Below, piece by piece: positions 17,969 to 27,664 of a stretch of 64,000 nucleotides of DNA. A model generated the notes under the pieces. That model was given only the letters and a program-made list of their open reading frames with translations. It was not told the origin of the DNA and searched no databases. Every line of letters begins with the position of its first letter. Position 1 is the first letter of the stretch. The stretch is from Microtetraspora glauca (GTDB lineage: Bacteria > Actinomycetota > Actinomycetes > Streptomycetales > Streptomycetaceae). The DNA lies in NCBI GenBank assembly GCA_000721275.1, contig JOFO01000010.1, positions 144,121 to 208,120 of the forward strand. Direction: 5' to 3'. The translations under genes and the position numbers were made by a program.

Positions 17969-18157
17969 GTGAGCACCGAGGCGGCGACCACCACGACGGA
18001 ATCCGCACGGCAGCGGCACGGCCGGATCGTGATCGACTGGCTGACCACCACCGACCGCAAGAAGATCGGCCACCTCTATCTGGCGACCTCGTTCGCCTTC
18101 TTCCTCCTGGGCGGTCTGCCGGCCATGGCGATGCGGGCCGAGCCGGCCCGCCCCGGG
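17969..18157 (+). pseudogene. Truncated cytochrome c oxidase subunit I (ctaD) remnant, N-terminal 63 codons
   Basis: From the GTG at 17969, preceded by GGAGG, the frame reads like the start of actinobacterial CtaD: IVIDWLTTTDRKKIGHLYLA, then a first membrane helix and MRAEPARPG. In intact CtaD the next residues lead to the second helix and heme-ligand histidines. Here the similarity stops at about 18157, and the frame runs on as Arg-rich sequence to a stop at 18364, inside the antisense of the glycosyltransferase gene. One change within the kept part (DRKK for the usual DHKK, from memory) also suggests decay. I read it as a 5' remnant left by deletion or insertion of the downstream gene. Confidence 0.78.
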
Positions 18158-18201
18158 GACCCGTGGACGGCGGGGCGGCGGCGGGCGGCGCGGCGGGCCC
18201 G

Positions 18202-19485
18202 TCAGCGCAGGCCGAGGCGGCGCAGCGTCCGGCCGGCCGCCGCCTTCGCGGTGTACCCGGCGTCGACCGCGCGGCCCGTCCAGGCGTGCCGGGCCGCGGC
18301 CGCCGGGGAGTGGACGCGGCGGGTGGTGCCGCCCGCCAGCAGCCCGGTCCACAGCTCCTCGTGACGCGCGGCGATCCGCGCGGGGTCGTACCGCTCCGCC
18401 GCCGTGCGGGCCGCCCGGCCGGCCGCGGCCCGCAGTTCCTCGTCGTCCATCAGCTCGCGCAGCGCCCCCGCGACCGCGCCCGGGTCGCCGACCGGCACCA
18501 GCCGGCCGTCCACCCCGTCCTCGACGATCTCGCGCGGCCCGTGCGGGCAGTCCGCGGCCACCACCGGCAGCCCGCACCGCATGGCCTCCACGATCGTCAT
18601 GCCGAACGCCTCCCGTTCGGAGGTGACGGCCGCGATGGAGCCCTTCGCCCACTCCGGTTCCATCGGGTGGACCTGGCCCATCAGCCGGACCTGCCCGCCG
18701 AGCCCCCGGGCCTCGATCTGCCGGGCGAGCGGCCCCCGCAGGTCCTGCACGGCGTCCCCGCTGCCGTAGATCCGCAGGCTCCAGTCCGGATGGTCGGCGG
18801 CGACCTCGGCGAAGGCGTCGACGAGGACGTCGAACCGCTTGACCCGGGTGAGCCGGCCCGCCGCCACCACCACCCGGGCGGACGGGTCGGCGGGCGGGAC
18901 GGCCGGCGCCGGCACGCTGTTGGGCACGGCCTCGACGCGGACCGTGTCCGGCAGACGGAGCCGACGGTAGGCGCGGGCGTCGGCCTCGGTGACGGTGGTG
19001 ACGAGGTCGAGCAGCGCGTACTCGTGGGCGATGTCCCGCCGCAGCCGGCGGCTGTGCCCGTCGAGGATCAGGTGCTCCTGGGCGACGAGCAGCGGCCCGG
19101 GCCCCGCCTGCCGGGCCAGGTGGACGTTGAGCCCCGGCCGGGTGCCCACGAGGACGTCGGCCTCCACCCCGCGCAGGTGCTCCCCGATCCGCGCGTCGGT
19201 CAGCGCGCTGTACTGCTTCCAGCGCCCGTCGCCGCGCGGGAAGACCCGGGCGGGGCGGTGGAAGTCGGGGTGGTCGCCGTCGTACTCCGGCCCGTCCGCC
19301 CGCAGGTCGACGAGGTGACGGAGCGTCACCCCGGCCGGGAGGCCGAGGCGGGGGCGGTCGCGGTGGCGGAACACCGAGACGATTTCCACGTCATGACGCT
19401 CCGCCAGTTGTTCGGCGAGGGTGAAGGTGGTCCGGATGGTCCCGCCGTAGTGATAGCCGTTGTGGAGCAGGAAGGAGATGCGCAT
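18202..19485 (-). CDS. GT4-family (GT-B) glycosyltransferase
   Basis: A 427-residue retaining-type glycosyltransferase. The N-terminal half starts MRISFLLHNGYHYGGTIRTT, a nucleotide-sugar transferase lead with Gly-rich acceptor loop. The C-terminal half has VVVAAGRLTRVKRFDVLVDAF and the E-X7-E motif within SEREAFGMTIVEAMRCGLPVV, typical of group 1 transferases. No membrane segment. The product could be a cell-surface or teichoic glycan; acceptor unknown. The gene stands alone between the ctaD remnant and the Rpf gene, and its 3' end abuts the point where ctaD similarity is lost. Confidence 0.88.
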   Translation of the reverse strand: MRISFLLHNGYHYGGTIRTTFTLAEQLAERHDVEIVSVFRHRDRPRLGLPAGVTLRHLVDLRADGPEYDGDHPDFHRPARVFPRGDGRWKQYSALTDARIGEHLRGVEADVLVGTRPGLNVHLARQAGPGPLLVAQEHLILDGHSRRLRRDIAHEYALLDLVTTVTEADARAYRRLRLPDTVRVEAVPNSVPAPAVPPADPSARVVVAAGRLTRVKRFDVLVDAFAEVAADHPDWSLRIYGSGDAVQDLRGPLARQIEARGLGGQVRLMGQVHPMEPEWAKGSIAAVTSEREAFGMTIVEAMRCGLPVVAADCPHGPREIVEDGVDGRLVPVGDPGAVAGALRELMDDEELRAAAGRAARTAAERYDPARIAARHEELWTGLLAGGTTRRVHSPAAAARHAWTGRAVDAGYTAKAAAGRTLRRLGLR

Positions 19486-19710
19486 CTGCCGGTTCCCCCC
19501 GGTCAGTCGATCGGTCGGGCCGACTGTACTGCTCCGGCGGCGCCCGCCCTCACGGCCGGTGACCGGGCACCGCGCCCCGGGCCGCGCCGGCCCGCCCCGC
19601 CCGTCTTGCCTGCGGGCAGGTCCCCCGGGCGCCGGGGGCCGGCTCCCGGTCGTCCGGAGGGGCGGGGCGGGCGGCCGCCCCGGCTCCGTACGTCCGTCAC
19701 CTCGGCGCCG

Positions 19711-20451
<741 letters not shown>

Positions 20452-20671
20452 CTAGGTCGGGCTCCGGCGCCCCGGCTCCGTGCCGCGCGGAACGCTGTTC
20501 ACTTCCCACCCGGTCGGAGTCACGGACGCCGGGCCGCCGCCCGTGCACGCGCCAGGGGCAAGTTGCCCGGTTTCGCGCGTGACCCCGCCCGCGCCTGACC
20601 CGTTGAACTCGGCATGAGAGACGCCCGGGAAAGGCCCGGGGTCCGTCCGTCACGACTCCAGGGAGCCCCCC

Positions 20672-21454
20672 GTGCCGCGCATGCTCGACGTCAGCGAGGA
20701 CGTACGCGCCGAGATCGGCGACGAAGAAGCCGACCGGCTGCTCGCCGGCGACAACGCCCCGGGCAGCTACGACTGCACCTCCTGCCGCACGCCGGGCGAC
20801 TCCGAGCAGGAGCGCACCAGCACGGTGCTGTTCGTAGGCGAGGAGACCGCGGTCCTCGCGTTCGCCCACGCCAGCTGCATCCCCTCGCAGATCGTCCGGG
20901 TCTCCGAGGAGCAGCTCCAGGGGGCCGTCGCCTCCATCGCCGCCGCCGACGAGGCCGACGCGCTGTCCGCCGCCCACCCCGAGCAGGCGGTGCTGGGCGT
21001 CACCAGCGGTCTCGTCCTGATCGACGGCGAGCTGCACCCGGCGCTGGTCGTCGAGCCGACGGCGCCGGTGGCGCGCCCCGGCTCGGGCGGCCTCACCGAC
21101 GAGTTCCTGTCGCTCCTCACCGAGCAGGGCTTCCAGCCGGTCGCCGACCTGAACACCAAGCCGGCCGCGCTGCCCGGCTGGTCGGTCCTGGTCGCCATGG
21201 GCCAGCTGCACTCGGTGCTCCAGCCGGGCGCCGGCGGCACCGGCCAGAGCGCCTGGTGGCAGGCGCACCAGCCGCTCCAGGTCACCGAGGGCTGGCGCGC
21301 GGCGGCCAACAAGTCGCACACGGTGCTGGTCTTCGCCGCGCCGGTCGGCTCCATCGGCCAGCAGCCGCGCGAGGACCTGCTGCGGGACGCCCTGGAGAAG
21401 GCCGCGGTGAACGGGCGCCTGGTCGCCGCCGCGATGCCGCTGGCCGGTACCTGA
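20672..21454 (+). CDS. Conserved actinobacterial protein of unknown function
   Basis: A 260-residue soluble protein with no signal or membrane helix. It starts at a GTG (20672) with GGGAG 6 nt upstream. A CxxC pair (CTSCRT, residues 35-38) sits near the N terminus, after an acidic helical lead (VSEDVRAEIGDEEADRLLAG), and a lone Cys follows in HASCIPSQIV, so a zinc-binding treble may be present. The rest is alpha/beta with no motif I recognise. It precedes a small gene in the same direction by 128 bp. Confidence 0.75.
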   Translation: MPRMLDVSEDVRAEIGDEEADRLLAGDNAPGSYDCTSCRTPGDSEQERTSTVLFVGEETAVLAFAHASCIPSQIVRVSEEQLQGAVASIAAADEADALSAAHPEQAVLGVTSGLVLIDGELHPALVVEPTAPVARPGSGGLTDEFLSLLTEQGFQPVADLNTKPAALPGWSVLVAMGQLHSVLQPGAGGTGQSAWWQAHQPLQVTEGWRAAANKSHTVLVFAAPVGSIGQQPREDLLRDALEKAAVNGRLVAAAMPLAGT

Positions 21455-21582
21455 TGGACGAGGGACGTCCGGGGATAGGGCCGGCGCGTCCGCGGCGGGT
21501 GCCGACCGTGCCGCGCCCCCGGCAGGCCGCTCTTTCGGAGAGCCGCCCGCATCCGACGGTCGGCGGGGTCGTTGGCACCTAC

Positions 21583-21909
21583 GTGCACGCATACGACCCT
21601 TTCCCCCAGCCGTATCCGAGTCCGATCCCCGGCATGCGCCCGGCGCAGGACGTCCCGGCCGGATTCTCGGCGACGCCGATCTTCGATGCCCTGTACTCGG
21701 AGTACCGCCGGTCGTTCCGCACGCTTCCGGGTGACCGCAGCGGTGAGGAGGAGCTGGCGTTCCGGGCGTTCGGGACGGCGCTGAGCACGGGCCTGTCGGG
21801 CTTCACGGGGCTCCACGGCCAGCCGTACGCGGCCTATCCGTCGGCCTGGGCGGCGCAGCAGCACCCTCCGCAGGCGGCGCTGCCGCCGGGGCCGCGCAGA
21901 GGCATCTGA
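21583..21909 (+). CDS. Small conserved hypothetical protein, Pro/Tyr-rich
   Basis: A 108-residue protein beginning VHAYDPFPQPYPSPIPGM, with a helical centre (FDALYSEYRRSFRTLPGD) and a Pro/Ala-rich tail. I chose the GTG at 21583. A longer frame from ATG 21454, overlapping the stop of the previous gene, exists, but its 43 extra codons include ATA, CTT, GGA and CGT, unlike coding sequence here. No ribosome site precedes the GTG, so it may be leaderless. Function unknown. Confidence 0.65.
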   Translation: MHAYDPFPQPYPSPIPGMRPAQDVPAGFSATPIFDALYSEYRRSFRTLPGDRSGEEELAFRAFGTALSTGLSGFTGLHGQPYAAYPSAWAAQQHPPQAALPPGPRRGI

Positions 21910-21920
21910 GCGGTCCGCGG

Positions 21921-21973
21921 GAGACGGCCGAGGGCCGGAGTCGTCCGGGACGACTCCGGCCCTCGGCCGTCTC
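21921..21973. terminator. Bidirectional terminator with a 25-bp perfect stem
   Basis: Bases 21921-21945 pair without mismatch with 21949-21973, leaving a CGG loop. It lies between the convergent small gene (stop 21909) and der (stop 22006). This is one of the longest perfect stems in the window. Confidence 0.88.
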
Positions 21974-22005
21974 CGGGGCACCGGGCGGTGCGCCCGGTGC
22001 CGCTG

Positions 22006-23454
22006 CTACTTCTTCTTGCCGCGCTTCTCGCGGACGCGCACCGAGATGTGGATCGGGGTGCCCTCGAAGCCGAACTCCTCGCGCAGCCGGCGCTCGATGA
22101 AGCGGCGGTAGCCGGCCTCCAGGAAGCCCGAGGCGAAGAGCACGAAGCGCGGGGGCTTGGTGCCGGCCTGGGTGCCGAAGAGGATGCGGGGCTGCTTGCC
22201 GCCGCGGATCGGGTGCGGGTGGGCGGCGACGAGCTCGCCGAGGAAGGCGTTGAGCCGGCCGGTGGGGACGCGGGTCTCCCAGCCGGCGAGGGCGGTCTCG
22301 ATCGCCGGGACCAGCTTCTCCATGTGGCGGCCGGTCTTCGCGGAGACGTTGACCCGGGGCGCCCAGGAGACCTGCTGCATCTCGGTCTCGATCTCGCGCT
22401 CCAGGTAGTAGCGGCGCTCCTCGTCGAGCTCGTCCCACTTGTTGTAGGCGATGACGATGGCGCGGCCGGACTCGACGGCCATCGTGATGATCCGCTGGTC
22501 CTGGACCGAGATGTTGTCGGTGGTGTCGATGAGGATGACCGCGACCTCGGCCTTCTCGACGGCGGCGGCCGTGCGGAGGGAGGCGTAGTAGTCGGCGCCG
22601 GCCTGGAGGTGGACCTTCTTGCGGATGCCGGCGGTGTCGACGAACTTCCAGGTCTTCCCGCCGAGCTCGATCAGCTCGTCGACCGGGTCGCGGGTGGTGC
22701 CGGCCAGCTCGTTGACGACCACGCGGTCCTCGCCGGCGACCTTGTTGAGCAGGGACGACTTGCCGACGTTGGGGCGGCCGATGAGGGCGATCCGGCGGGG
22801 GCCGCCGACGGCCTTGCCGAAGGTCTGCTCGGGCGCCTCGGGCAGCTTGCGCAGCACCTCGTCGAGGAGGTCGCCGGTGCCGCGGCCGTGCAGCGAGGAG
22901 ACCGGGAACGGCTCGCCGAGGCCGAGGGACCAGAGCGTGGCCGCGTCGGCCTCGCCGGACTGGCCGTCGACCTTGTTGGCGGCCAGCACGACCGGCTTGC
23001 CGGCGCGGCGGAGCAGCTTGACGACGGCCTCGTCGGTGTCGGTGGCGCCGACGGTGGCGTCCACGACGAAGAGGCAGGCGTCGGCGGCCTCGATGGCGTA
23101 CTCGGCCTGGGTGGCGACGGAGGCGTCGATGCCGAGGACGTCCTGCTCCCAGCCGCCGGTGTCGACGACCTTGAAGCGGCGGCCGGCCCACTCGGCCTCG
23201 TACGTGACGCGGTCGCGGGTGACGCCGGGGCGGTCCTCGACGACGGCCTCGCGGCGGCCGATGATGCGGTTCACCAGGGTCGACTTGCCGACGTTCGGAC
23301 GGCCGACGACGGCGAGGACGGGGAGCGGGCCGTGGCCGGCCTCCTCGATCGCCTCCTCGACGTCCTCGGCGTCGAAGCCTTCTTCCGCGGCGAGCTCCAT
23401 GAACTCCGCGTACTCGGCGTCGCCAAGTGCCCCGTGGTCGTGCTGGTCGTTCAT
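22006..23454 (-). CDS. der: Ribosome-assembly GTPase Der (EngA)
   Basis: A 482-residue protein with two tandem Era-like GTPase domains and a C-terminal KH-like domain. The first G1 loop GRPNVGKS is at 51-58, with DTGG at 98-101 and NKVD at 160-163. The second G1 GRPNVGKSS is at 226-234 with DTAG and NKWD further on. The C-terminal domain (about 370-475) ends in a basic KRGKKK tail. Der acts in 50S subunit maturation. Residues 1-40 are an acidic actinobacterial extension. The start is the ATG at 23452-23454. It lies downstream of plsC and cmk, the conserved actinobacterial order. Confidence 0.97.
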   Translation of the reverse strand: MNDQHDHGALGDAEYAEFMELAAEEGFDAEDVEEAIEEAGHGPLPVLAVVGRPNVGKSTLVNRIIGRREAVVEDRPGVTRDRVTYEAEWAGRRFKVVDTGGWEQDVLGIDASVATQAEYAIEAADACLFVVDATVGATDTDEAVVKLLRRAGKPVVLAANKVDGQSGEADAATLWSLGLGEPFPVSSLHGRGTGDLLDEVLRKLPEAPEQTFGKAVGGPRRIALIGRPNVGKSSLLNKVAGEDRVVVNELAGTTRDPVDELIELGGKTWKFVDTAGIRKKVHLQAGADYYASLRTAAAVEKAEVAVILIDTTDNISVQDQRIITMAVESGRAIVIAYNKWDELDEERRYYLEREIETEMQQVSWAPRVNVSAKTGRHMEKLVPAIETALAGWETRVPTGRLNAFLGELVAAHPHPIRGGKQPRILFGTQAGTKPPRFVLFASGFLEAGYRRFIERRLREEFGFEGTPIHISVRVREKRGKKK

Positions 23455-23530
23455 GAAGTCCGTTCCTTGATCATTCGTGGTCGGTGGGATCCGGCGGCGG
23501 AGCCGAGGGACCCACTACTGAGAGTGTCGC

Positions 23531-24175
23531 TCAGCGCCCGGTGAGGCGCCTGGCGTTTTTCAGGTGGTCGGTGAGGCGCTCCTGGATCCGCACGGTGGCC
23601 TCGTCCAGCGCCTTGCGGGTGCGCCGGCCGCTGCCGTCGCCGGCCTCGAAGGCGTCCCCGAAGACGACGTCCACCCGGCTGCGCAGGGCCGGGAGGCCCT
23701 TCACCAGCCGTCCGGGCCGCTCGGTGCTGCCGAGCACCGCGACCGGGACGATCGGGGCGCCGCTGCGGACGGCGAAGTAGGCGAGGCCGGCGCGGAGCGA
23801 CGCGAAGTCGCCCTCGCCGCGGGTCCCCTCGGGGAAGATCCCGAGGACCCCGCCCCGCTCCAGCACGCCGAGCGCGTCGCCGATCGCCTTCCGGTCGGTG
23901 GAGTCGCGGTCGACCTTGAGCTGCCCGATGCCCTCCAGGAAGCCGCCCAGCGGCCCGACGAACGCCTCCTTCTTGATCAGGAAGTGCACGGGGCGCGGGG
24001 CGGTGCCCATGAGCATGGGTCCGTCGATGTTGTGCGCGTGGTTGACGGCGAGGATGACGGGGCCGGAGGCCGGCACCCGCCAGGCGCCGAGCACGCGCGG
24101 CTTCCAGAAGCCGTACATCAGCCCGATGCCGATGCGCCGGCCGACGGCGGCCCCCTTCGCGGAGGGCTCGGTCAC
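23531..24175 (-). CDS. plsC: 1-acylglycerol-3-phosphate acyltransferase (PlsC family)
   Basis: A 214-residue membrane-associated acyltransferase. Motif I is NHAHNID with catalytic His46 and Asp51, and motif III is FPEGTR at 114-119. PVVPVA-like IVPVAV follows as motif IV. It transfers an acyl chain to lysophosphatidic acid in phospholipid synthesis, although several paralogues usually exist and the acceptor could differ. The GTG start (24173-24175) overlaps the cmk stop by GTGA, so it is coupled to cmk and lies just upstream of der. Confidence 0.9.
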   Translation of the reverse strand: MTEPSAKGAAVGRRIGIGLMYGFWKPRVLGAWRVPASGPVILAVNHAHNIDGPMLMGTAPRPVHFLIKKEAFVGPLGGFLEGIGQLKVDRDSTDRKAIGDALGVLERGGVLGIFPEGTRGEGDFASLRAGLAYFAVRSGAPIVPVAVLGSTERPGRLVKGLPALRSRVDVVFGDAFEAGDGSGRRTRKALDEATVRIQERLTDHLKNARRLTGR

Positions 24176-24846
24176 TTGCCGCCCGCCCGCTTCTCCTCCA
24201 CCAGGGTGACGACGCACTCGATGACCTGGTCGAGGGTGAGCTCGGTGGTGTCGACCTCGACGGCGTCGCCGGCCTTGGCGAGCGGGGAGGTCTTGCGGCT
24301 GGAGTCCGCCGCGTCCCGCTTGACCAGGGCCTCCTGGGTGGCCCGCACGTCGGCGCCCTTCAGCTCGCCGGAGCGGCGGGCGGCACGGGCCTCGGGCGAG
24401 GCGGTGAGGAAGATCTTGAGGTCGGCGTCGGGGAGGACGGTGGTGCCGATGTCCCGGCCCTCGACGACGATGCCCTGCGCGGCCTCGCGGGCGATGGTCC
24501 GCTGGAGCTCGGTGATGAGCGCGCGGACCTCGGGGACGGCGCTGACCGCGCTGACCTTGGAGGTGACCTCCTCGGTCCGGATCGGGCCGGAGGCGTCGGC
24601 GCCGTCGACCGTGATGGTCGGGCGGGACGGGTCGGTGCCGGAGACGATGACGGGCTTGGCCGCGGCGTTCGCCACCGCCTCGGCGTCGGTCACGTCCACG
24701 CCGTTGCTGATCATCCACCAGGTGATCGCCCGGTACTGAGCGCCGGTGTCCAGGTAGCTCAGCCCCAGCTTGGCGGCGACCGCCTTCGAGGTGCTCGACT
24801 TGCCCGTGCCGGAGGGGCCGTCGATGGCGACGATCACGGATTCCAC
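24172..24846 (-). CDS. cmk: Cytidylate kinase
   Basis: A 224-residue (d)CMP kinase. The P-loop GPSGTGKS is at 10-17, the CMP-binding SYLDTGAQYRAITWW follows at about 30-44, and VVEGRDIGTTVLPDA is the second nucleotide-binding signature. It makes CDP and dCDP for nucleic acid and lipid synthesis, linking functionally to pyrG elsewhere in the window. The start is the ATG at 24844-24846. Its stop overlaps the plsC start. Confidence 0.96.
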   Translation of the reverse strand: MESVIVAIDGPSGTGKSSTSKAVAAKLGLSYLDTGAQYRAITWWMISNGVDVTDAEAVANAAAKPVIVSGTDPSRPTITVDGADASGPIRTEEVTSKVSAVSAVPEVRALITELQRTIAREAAQGIVVEGRDIGTTVLPDADLKIFLTASPEARAARRSGELKGADVRATQEALVKRDAADSSRKTSPLAKAGDAVEVDTTELTLDQVIECVVTLVEEKRAGGK

Positions 24847-24997
24847 GGTGAGGGGGACCTTCCTGGGTGGGCGGGCGGCCCCGGCGGCAGTGCGGGACCC
24901 CTCTAAGGTTACCGAGTCCCCACACCCGTACGGCCCAGCGTCCCCCGGGCCCCGGCCGCACCGCGGCGGGCCGCCGCCCGCCGCGCTCCGGCCGGCG

Positions 24998-26086
24998 TCA
25001 GGCGGTGCGCAGGGCCCAGCCCTGGGACTGGAGGGCCTGGGCGAGCGCGGGCGCCGCCTGGGGGTCGACCATCAGCTGGACGAGACCCGCCTGCTGCCCG
25101 GTCGCGTGCTCGATGCGCACGTCCTCGATGTTGACCCCGGCCCGGCCCGCGTCGGCGAAGATCCGGGCCAGCTCGCCGGGCCGGTCGCTGATGAGCACCG
25201 CGACCGTCTCGTACGCCGTGGGCGCGGCGCCGTGCTTGCCGGGGACCCGGGCCCGTCCGGCGTTGCCGCGGCGCAGCACGTCCTCGACGCCCTGGGCGCC
25301 GTCGCGGCGCTTGTCCTCGTCGGCGGACTGGAGCGACCGCAGGGCGCGGACGGTCTCGTCGAGGTCCGCGGCGACGCCGGAGAGGACGTCGGCGACCGGC
25401 CCGGGGTTGGCGGACAGGATCTCGATCCACATGCGCGGGTCGGAGGCGGCGATCCGGGTGACGTCCCGGATGCCCTGCCCGCAGAGGCGTACGGCGGACT
25501 CCTCCGCCTCCTCCAGGCGGGCGGCGACCATCGAGGAGACGAGCTGCGGGGTGTGGGAGACGAGCGCGACGGCGCGGTCGTGGGCGTCGGCGTCCATGAC
25601 GACGGGCACGGCCCGGCAGAGCGCGACGAGTTCGAGGGCTAGGTTGAGGACCTCGGTGTCGGTGTCCCGGGTCGGGGTGAGCACCCAGGGGCGGCCCTCG
25701 AAGAGGTCGGCGGTGGCGGCGAGCGGACCGGAGCGCTCCTTGCCGGACATGGGGTGGCTGCCGATGTACGCGGTGAGGTCGAGGCCGGTCGCCGCGAGTT
25801 CGCGCTGCGGGCCGCCCTTGACGCTGGCGACGTCGAGGTAGGCGCGGGCGGTCCCGGCGCGCATGGCGTCGGCGAGGGTGGCGGCGACGTGCGCCGGGGG
25901 GACGGCGACGATCGCGAGGTCCACCGGGCCGTCGGGTTCCGTGTCGGTGCCGGCGCCGAGCGAGGCGGCGGTCCGGGCGCTCGCCGGGTCGTGGTCGCGG
26001 AGGTGGACCGTGACGCCCCGGCCGGCGAGGGCGAGTGCGGCGGAGGTGCCGATCAGTCCGGTTCCGATGACGAGCGCTGTTCTCAC
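24998..26086 (-). CDS. tyrA: Prephenate dehydrogenase with C-terminal ACT domain
   Basis: A 362-residue enzyme converting prephenate to 4-hydroxyphenylpyruvate for tyrosine synthesis. The NAD-binding loop GTGLIGTS is at 8-15. The catalytic region contains IGSHPMSGKERSGP, in which His and Ser/Lys bind prephenate, and VSHTPQLVSSMVAARL. The last 70 residues (from VAVLISDRPGELARIFADAG) form an ACT domain, so tyrosine or another amino acid may regulate it. The 150 bp gap to cmk suggests its own transcript end or internal promoter. Confidence 0.95.
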   Translation of the reverse strand: MRTALVIGTGLIGTSAALALAGRGVTVHLRDHDPASARTAASLGAGTDTEPDGPVDLAIVAVPPAHVAATLADAMRAGTARAYLDVASVKGGPQRELAATGLDLTAYIGSHPMSGKERSGPLAATADLFEGRPWVLTPTRDTDTEVLNLALELVALCRAVPVVMDADAHDRAVALVSHTPQLVSSMVAARLEEAEESAVRLCGQGIRDVTRIAASDPRMWIEILSANPGPVADVLSGVAADLDETVRALRSLQSADEDKRRDGAQGVEDVLRRGNAGRARVPGKHGAAPTAYETVAVLISDRPGELARIFADAGRAGVNIEDVRIEHATGQQAGLVQLMVDPQAAPALAQALQSQGWALRTA

Positions 26087-26224
26087 GGGGGTTTCCTTGG
26101 GGCGCGGGGCGGTAAGGCCCCAGCCTAGTCAGCGGCCGGCGGCGCGCGTGCGCGCGCCCGCCCTGCGAGACGTGACGGGGACGGGTCACGGTCGCCGGGG
26201 CGGGCGCGGTGCGGTGCGGGGCCG

Positions 26225-26671
26225 TCAGAGCTTCTGGGCCCGGATGATGTCCTCCAGCGAACCGCCCTCGGGCAGCGAGCCGCCCGGCGTCAGCTTGTCG
26301 ACGGCCTCCGGCAGCGACCGGGCGATCTCGTCGGCGGCCTGCTGCGGCGAGACGCCGGCGTCCTGGGCCACCTTCCGGAGGGTCTCGTCGGGCAGCGCCT
26401 GGGCGATCTGGCCGCCGTCGACGGGCTTGTTCGCGCCGGTGCCGATCCAGGACTGGGCCTGCTCGGCGAGACCGGACCTGGTCAGCAGGTCGAGGAGCCC
26501 GCCGAGCGGGTTCTGGCCGCCGGCCCCGGCCGCGCCGCCGCCCTGGCCGCCCTGGCCGCCGGCGAGGGCGCCGAGGAGGGAGCCGAGGATGCCGCCGGCG
26601 CCTCCGCCGCCCTGGCCGCCGCCCCCGCCGAGCAGGGAGCCGAGGAGACCGCCGAGATCGTTGCCCGCCAT
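26225..26671 (-). CDS. YidB-like (DUF937) protein
   Basis: A 148-residue protein. The first 55 residues are Gly/Gln/Leu-rich low-complexity sequence (LGGLLGSLLGGGGGQGG type). The second half has the YidB/DUF937 core: WIGTGANKPVDGGQIAQAL, ETLRKVAQDAGVSPQQAADEIARSLPEAVDKLTPGG. The role of the family is unknown. The ATG at 26669-26671 is preceded by AAAGGCGGCACC. It is transcribed alone. Confidence 0.85.
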   Translation of the reverse strand: MAGNDLGGLLGSLLGGGGGQGGGGAGGILGSLLGALAGGQGGQGGGAAGAGGQNPLGGLLDLLTRSGLAEQAQSWIGTGANKPVDGGQIAQALPDETLRKVAQDAGVSPQQAADEIARSLPEAVDKLTPGGSLPEGGSLEDIIRAQKL

Positions 26672-26804
26672 GGTGCCGCCTTTCGTCCGGTGAGCCGGGT
26701 CGGGGACCCGCGATGCCCCCCAATCTCACCCACACCGTGACCTTCCGCCACCCGGAGTAGGCGCGGACCGGCGGGCGCCGGTGGCGGGCCGGTAGAAAGG
26801 GCGG

Positions 26805-27140
26805 ATGCTGCTCCATGTCGTGCCCCTGGACGAGTGGTCCGCGGACCCGGACCTCCCCTACGCCCCGCCGTCGCTCGCCGCCGAGGGCTTCGTGCACTGC
26901 TCGCCGGACGCGCAGGCGGCGCTGGCGATCGCCGACGCCCACTACCGGGACGTGCCGGGCCCGCTCCTGGTCCTGGTCGTCGACGAGTCCCTGCTGACCG
27001 GCGAGGTCCGCTGGGAGGGTTCCGAGGACCGGCTCTTCCCGCACGTGTACGGGCCGCTGGAGCGCGCGGCGGTGACCTCGGTCCTGGAGGTGCTGCGGGA
27101 CGCGGACGGCCGTGCGAGGGAGTTGGCGCCCTGGGTGTAG
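26805..27140 (+). CDS. DUF952 family protein
   Basis: A 111-residue protein. The family hallmarks are the LLHVVPLDEW start, GFVHCSPDAQAALAIADAHYR, LLVLVVDESLL and the LFPHVYGPLERAAVTSVLEV end. DUF952 proteins share a fold related to ADP-ribosyltransferase-like enzymes, but no activity is established. It is followed closely by the Rieske gene on the same strand. The ATG is 6 bp after a GAAAGGGCGG ribosome site. Confidence 0.88.
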   Translation: MLLHVVPLDEWSADPDLPYAPPSLAAEGFVHCSPDAQAALAIADAHYRDVPGPLLVLVVDESLLTGEVRWEGSEDRLFPHVYGPLERAAVTSVLEVLRDADGRARELAPWV

Positions 27141-27195
27141 GCGGGGTCCGGCGTGTTGCGGGGGCGCTGCGGCGTACGGGGCGAAGCTGGGCCGT

Positions 27196-27654
27196 ATGAC
27201 TTCACGGACGACACCCCGCCGCGCGGTCCTGGCCGCGGCCCTGACGACGGCGACCGCGGCGGCGGCCACCGGCTGCGGCTCGGACGGCGGTGGGGGCGGC
27301 GACGGCGGTACGGAGCCGGGCGCGCCGGCCACCACCGCCCCGGGCGGCACGGCCAGCGCGCCGGCGGGCACCCCGCTGGCGAGCACGTCGGAGATCCCGG
27401 TGGGCGGCGGCACCGTCTTCGCGGACCGCAAGGTGGTCGTGACGCAGCCCGTGGCGGGCGAGTTCAAGGCGTTCTCGGCGATCTGCACCCACCAGGGCTG
27501 CGCGGTCACCAAGGTGGCGGACGGCACGATCGACTGCCCCTGCCACGGCTCGAAGTTCGCGATCGCGGACGGCGCGGTGAAGGCCGGGCCGGCGACGAGG
27601 CCGCTGCCCGCCGAGGAGATCACCGTCTCCGGGGAGACGATCACCCTCGCGTAG
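27196..27654 (+). CDS. Rieske [2Fe-2S] protein, Tat-dependent lipoprotein
   Basis: A 152-residue exported iron-sulfur protein. An N-terminal TPRRAVL start with Ala/Thr core looks like a Tat signal, and a lipobox-like ATGC places the lipidated Cys at residue 27. A Gly/Thr/Pro linker reaches residue 60. The Rieske cluster motifs are CTHQGC (97-102) and CPCHGS (114-119), giving two Cys and two His ligands. It probably passes electrons at the outer membrane face; the partner is unknown and no cytochrome b gene is adjacent. The ATG at 27196 lacks a clear ribosome site. Confidence 0.9.
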   Translation: MTSRTTPRRAVLAAALTTATAAAATGCGSDGGGGGDGGTEPGAPATTAPGGTASAPAGTPLASTSEIPVGGGTVFADRKVVVTQPVAGEFKAFSAICTHQGCAVTKVADGTIDCPCHGSKFAIADGAVKAGPATRPLPAEEITVSGETITLA

Positions 27655-27664
27655 CCTGGCCGCC

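Noticed and set aside
17969..18364. The ctaD remnant as a complete 131-residue gene
   Set aside because: Similarity ends at about residue 63, and the rest is the complement of the glycosyltransferase gene end.
21454..21582. A 43-residue extension of the small gene after 20672-21454
   Set aside because: It contains codons rare in this genome (ATA, CTT, GGA, CGT), so it looks non-coding despite the TGATG overlap.
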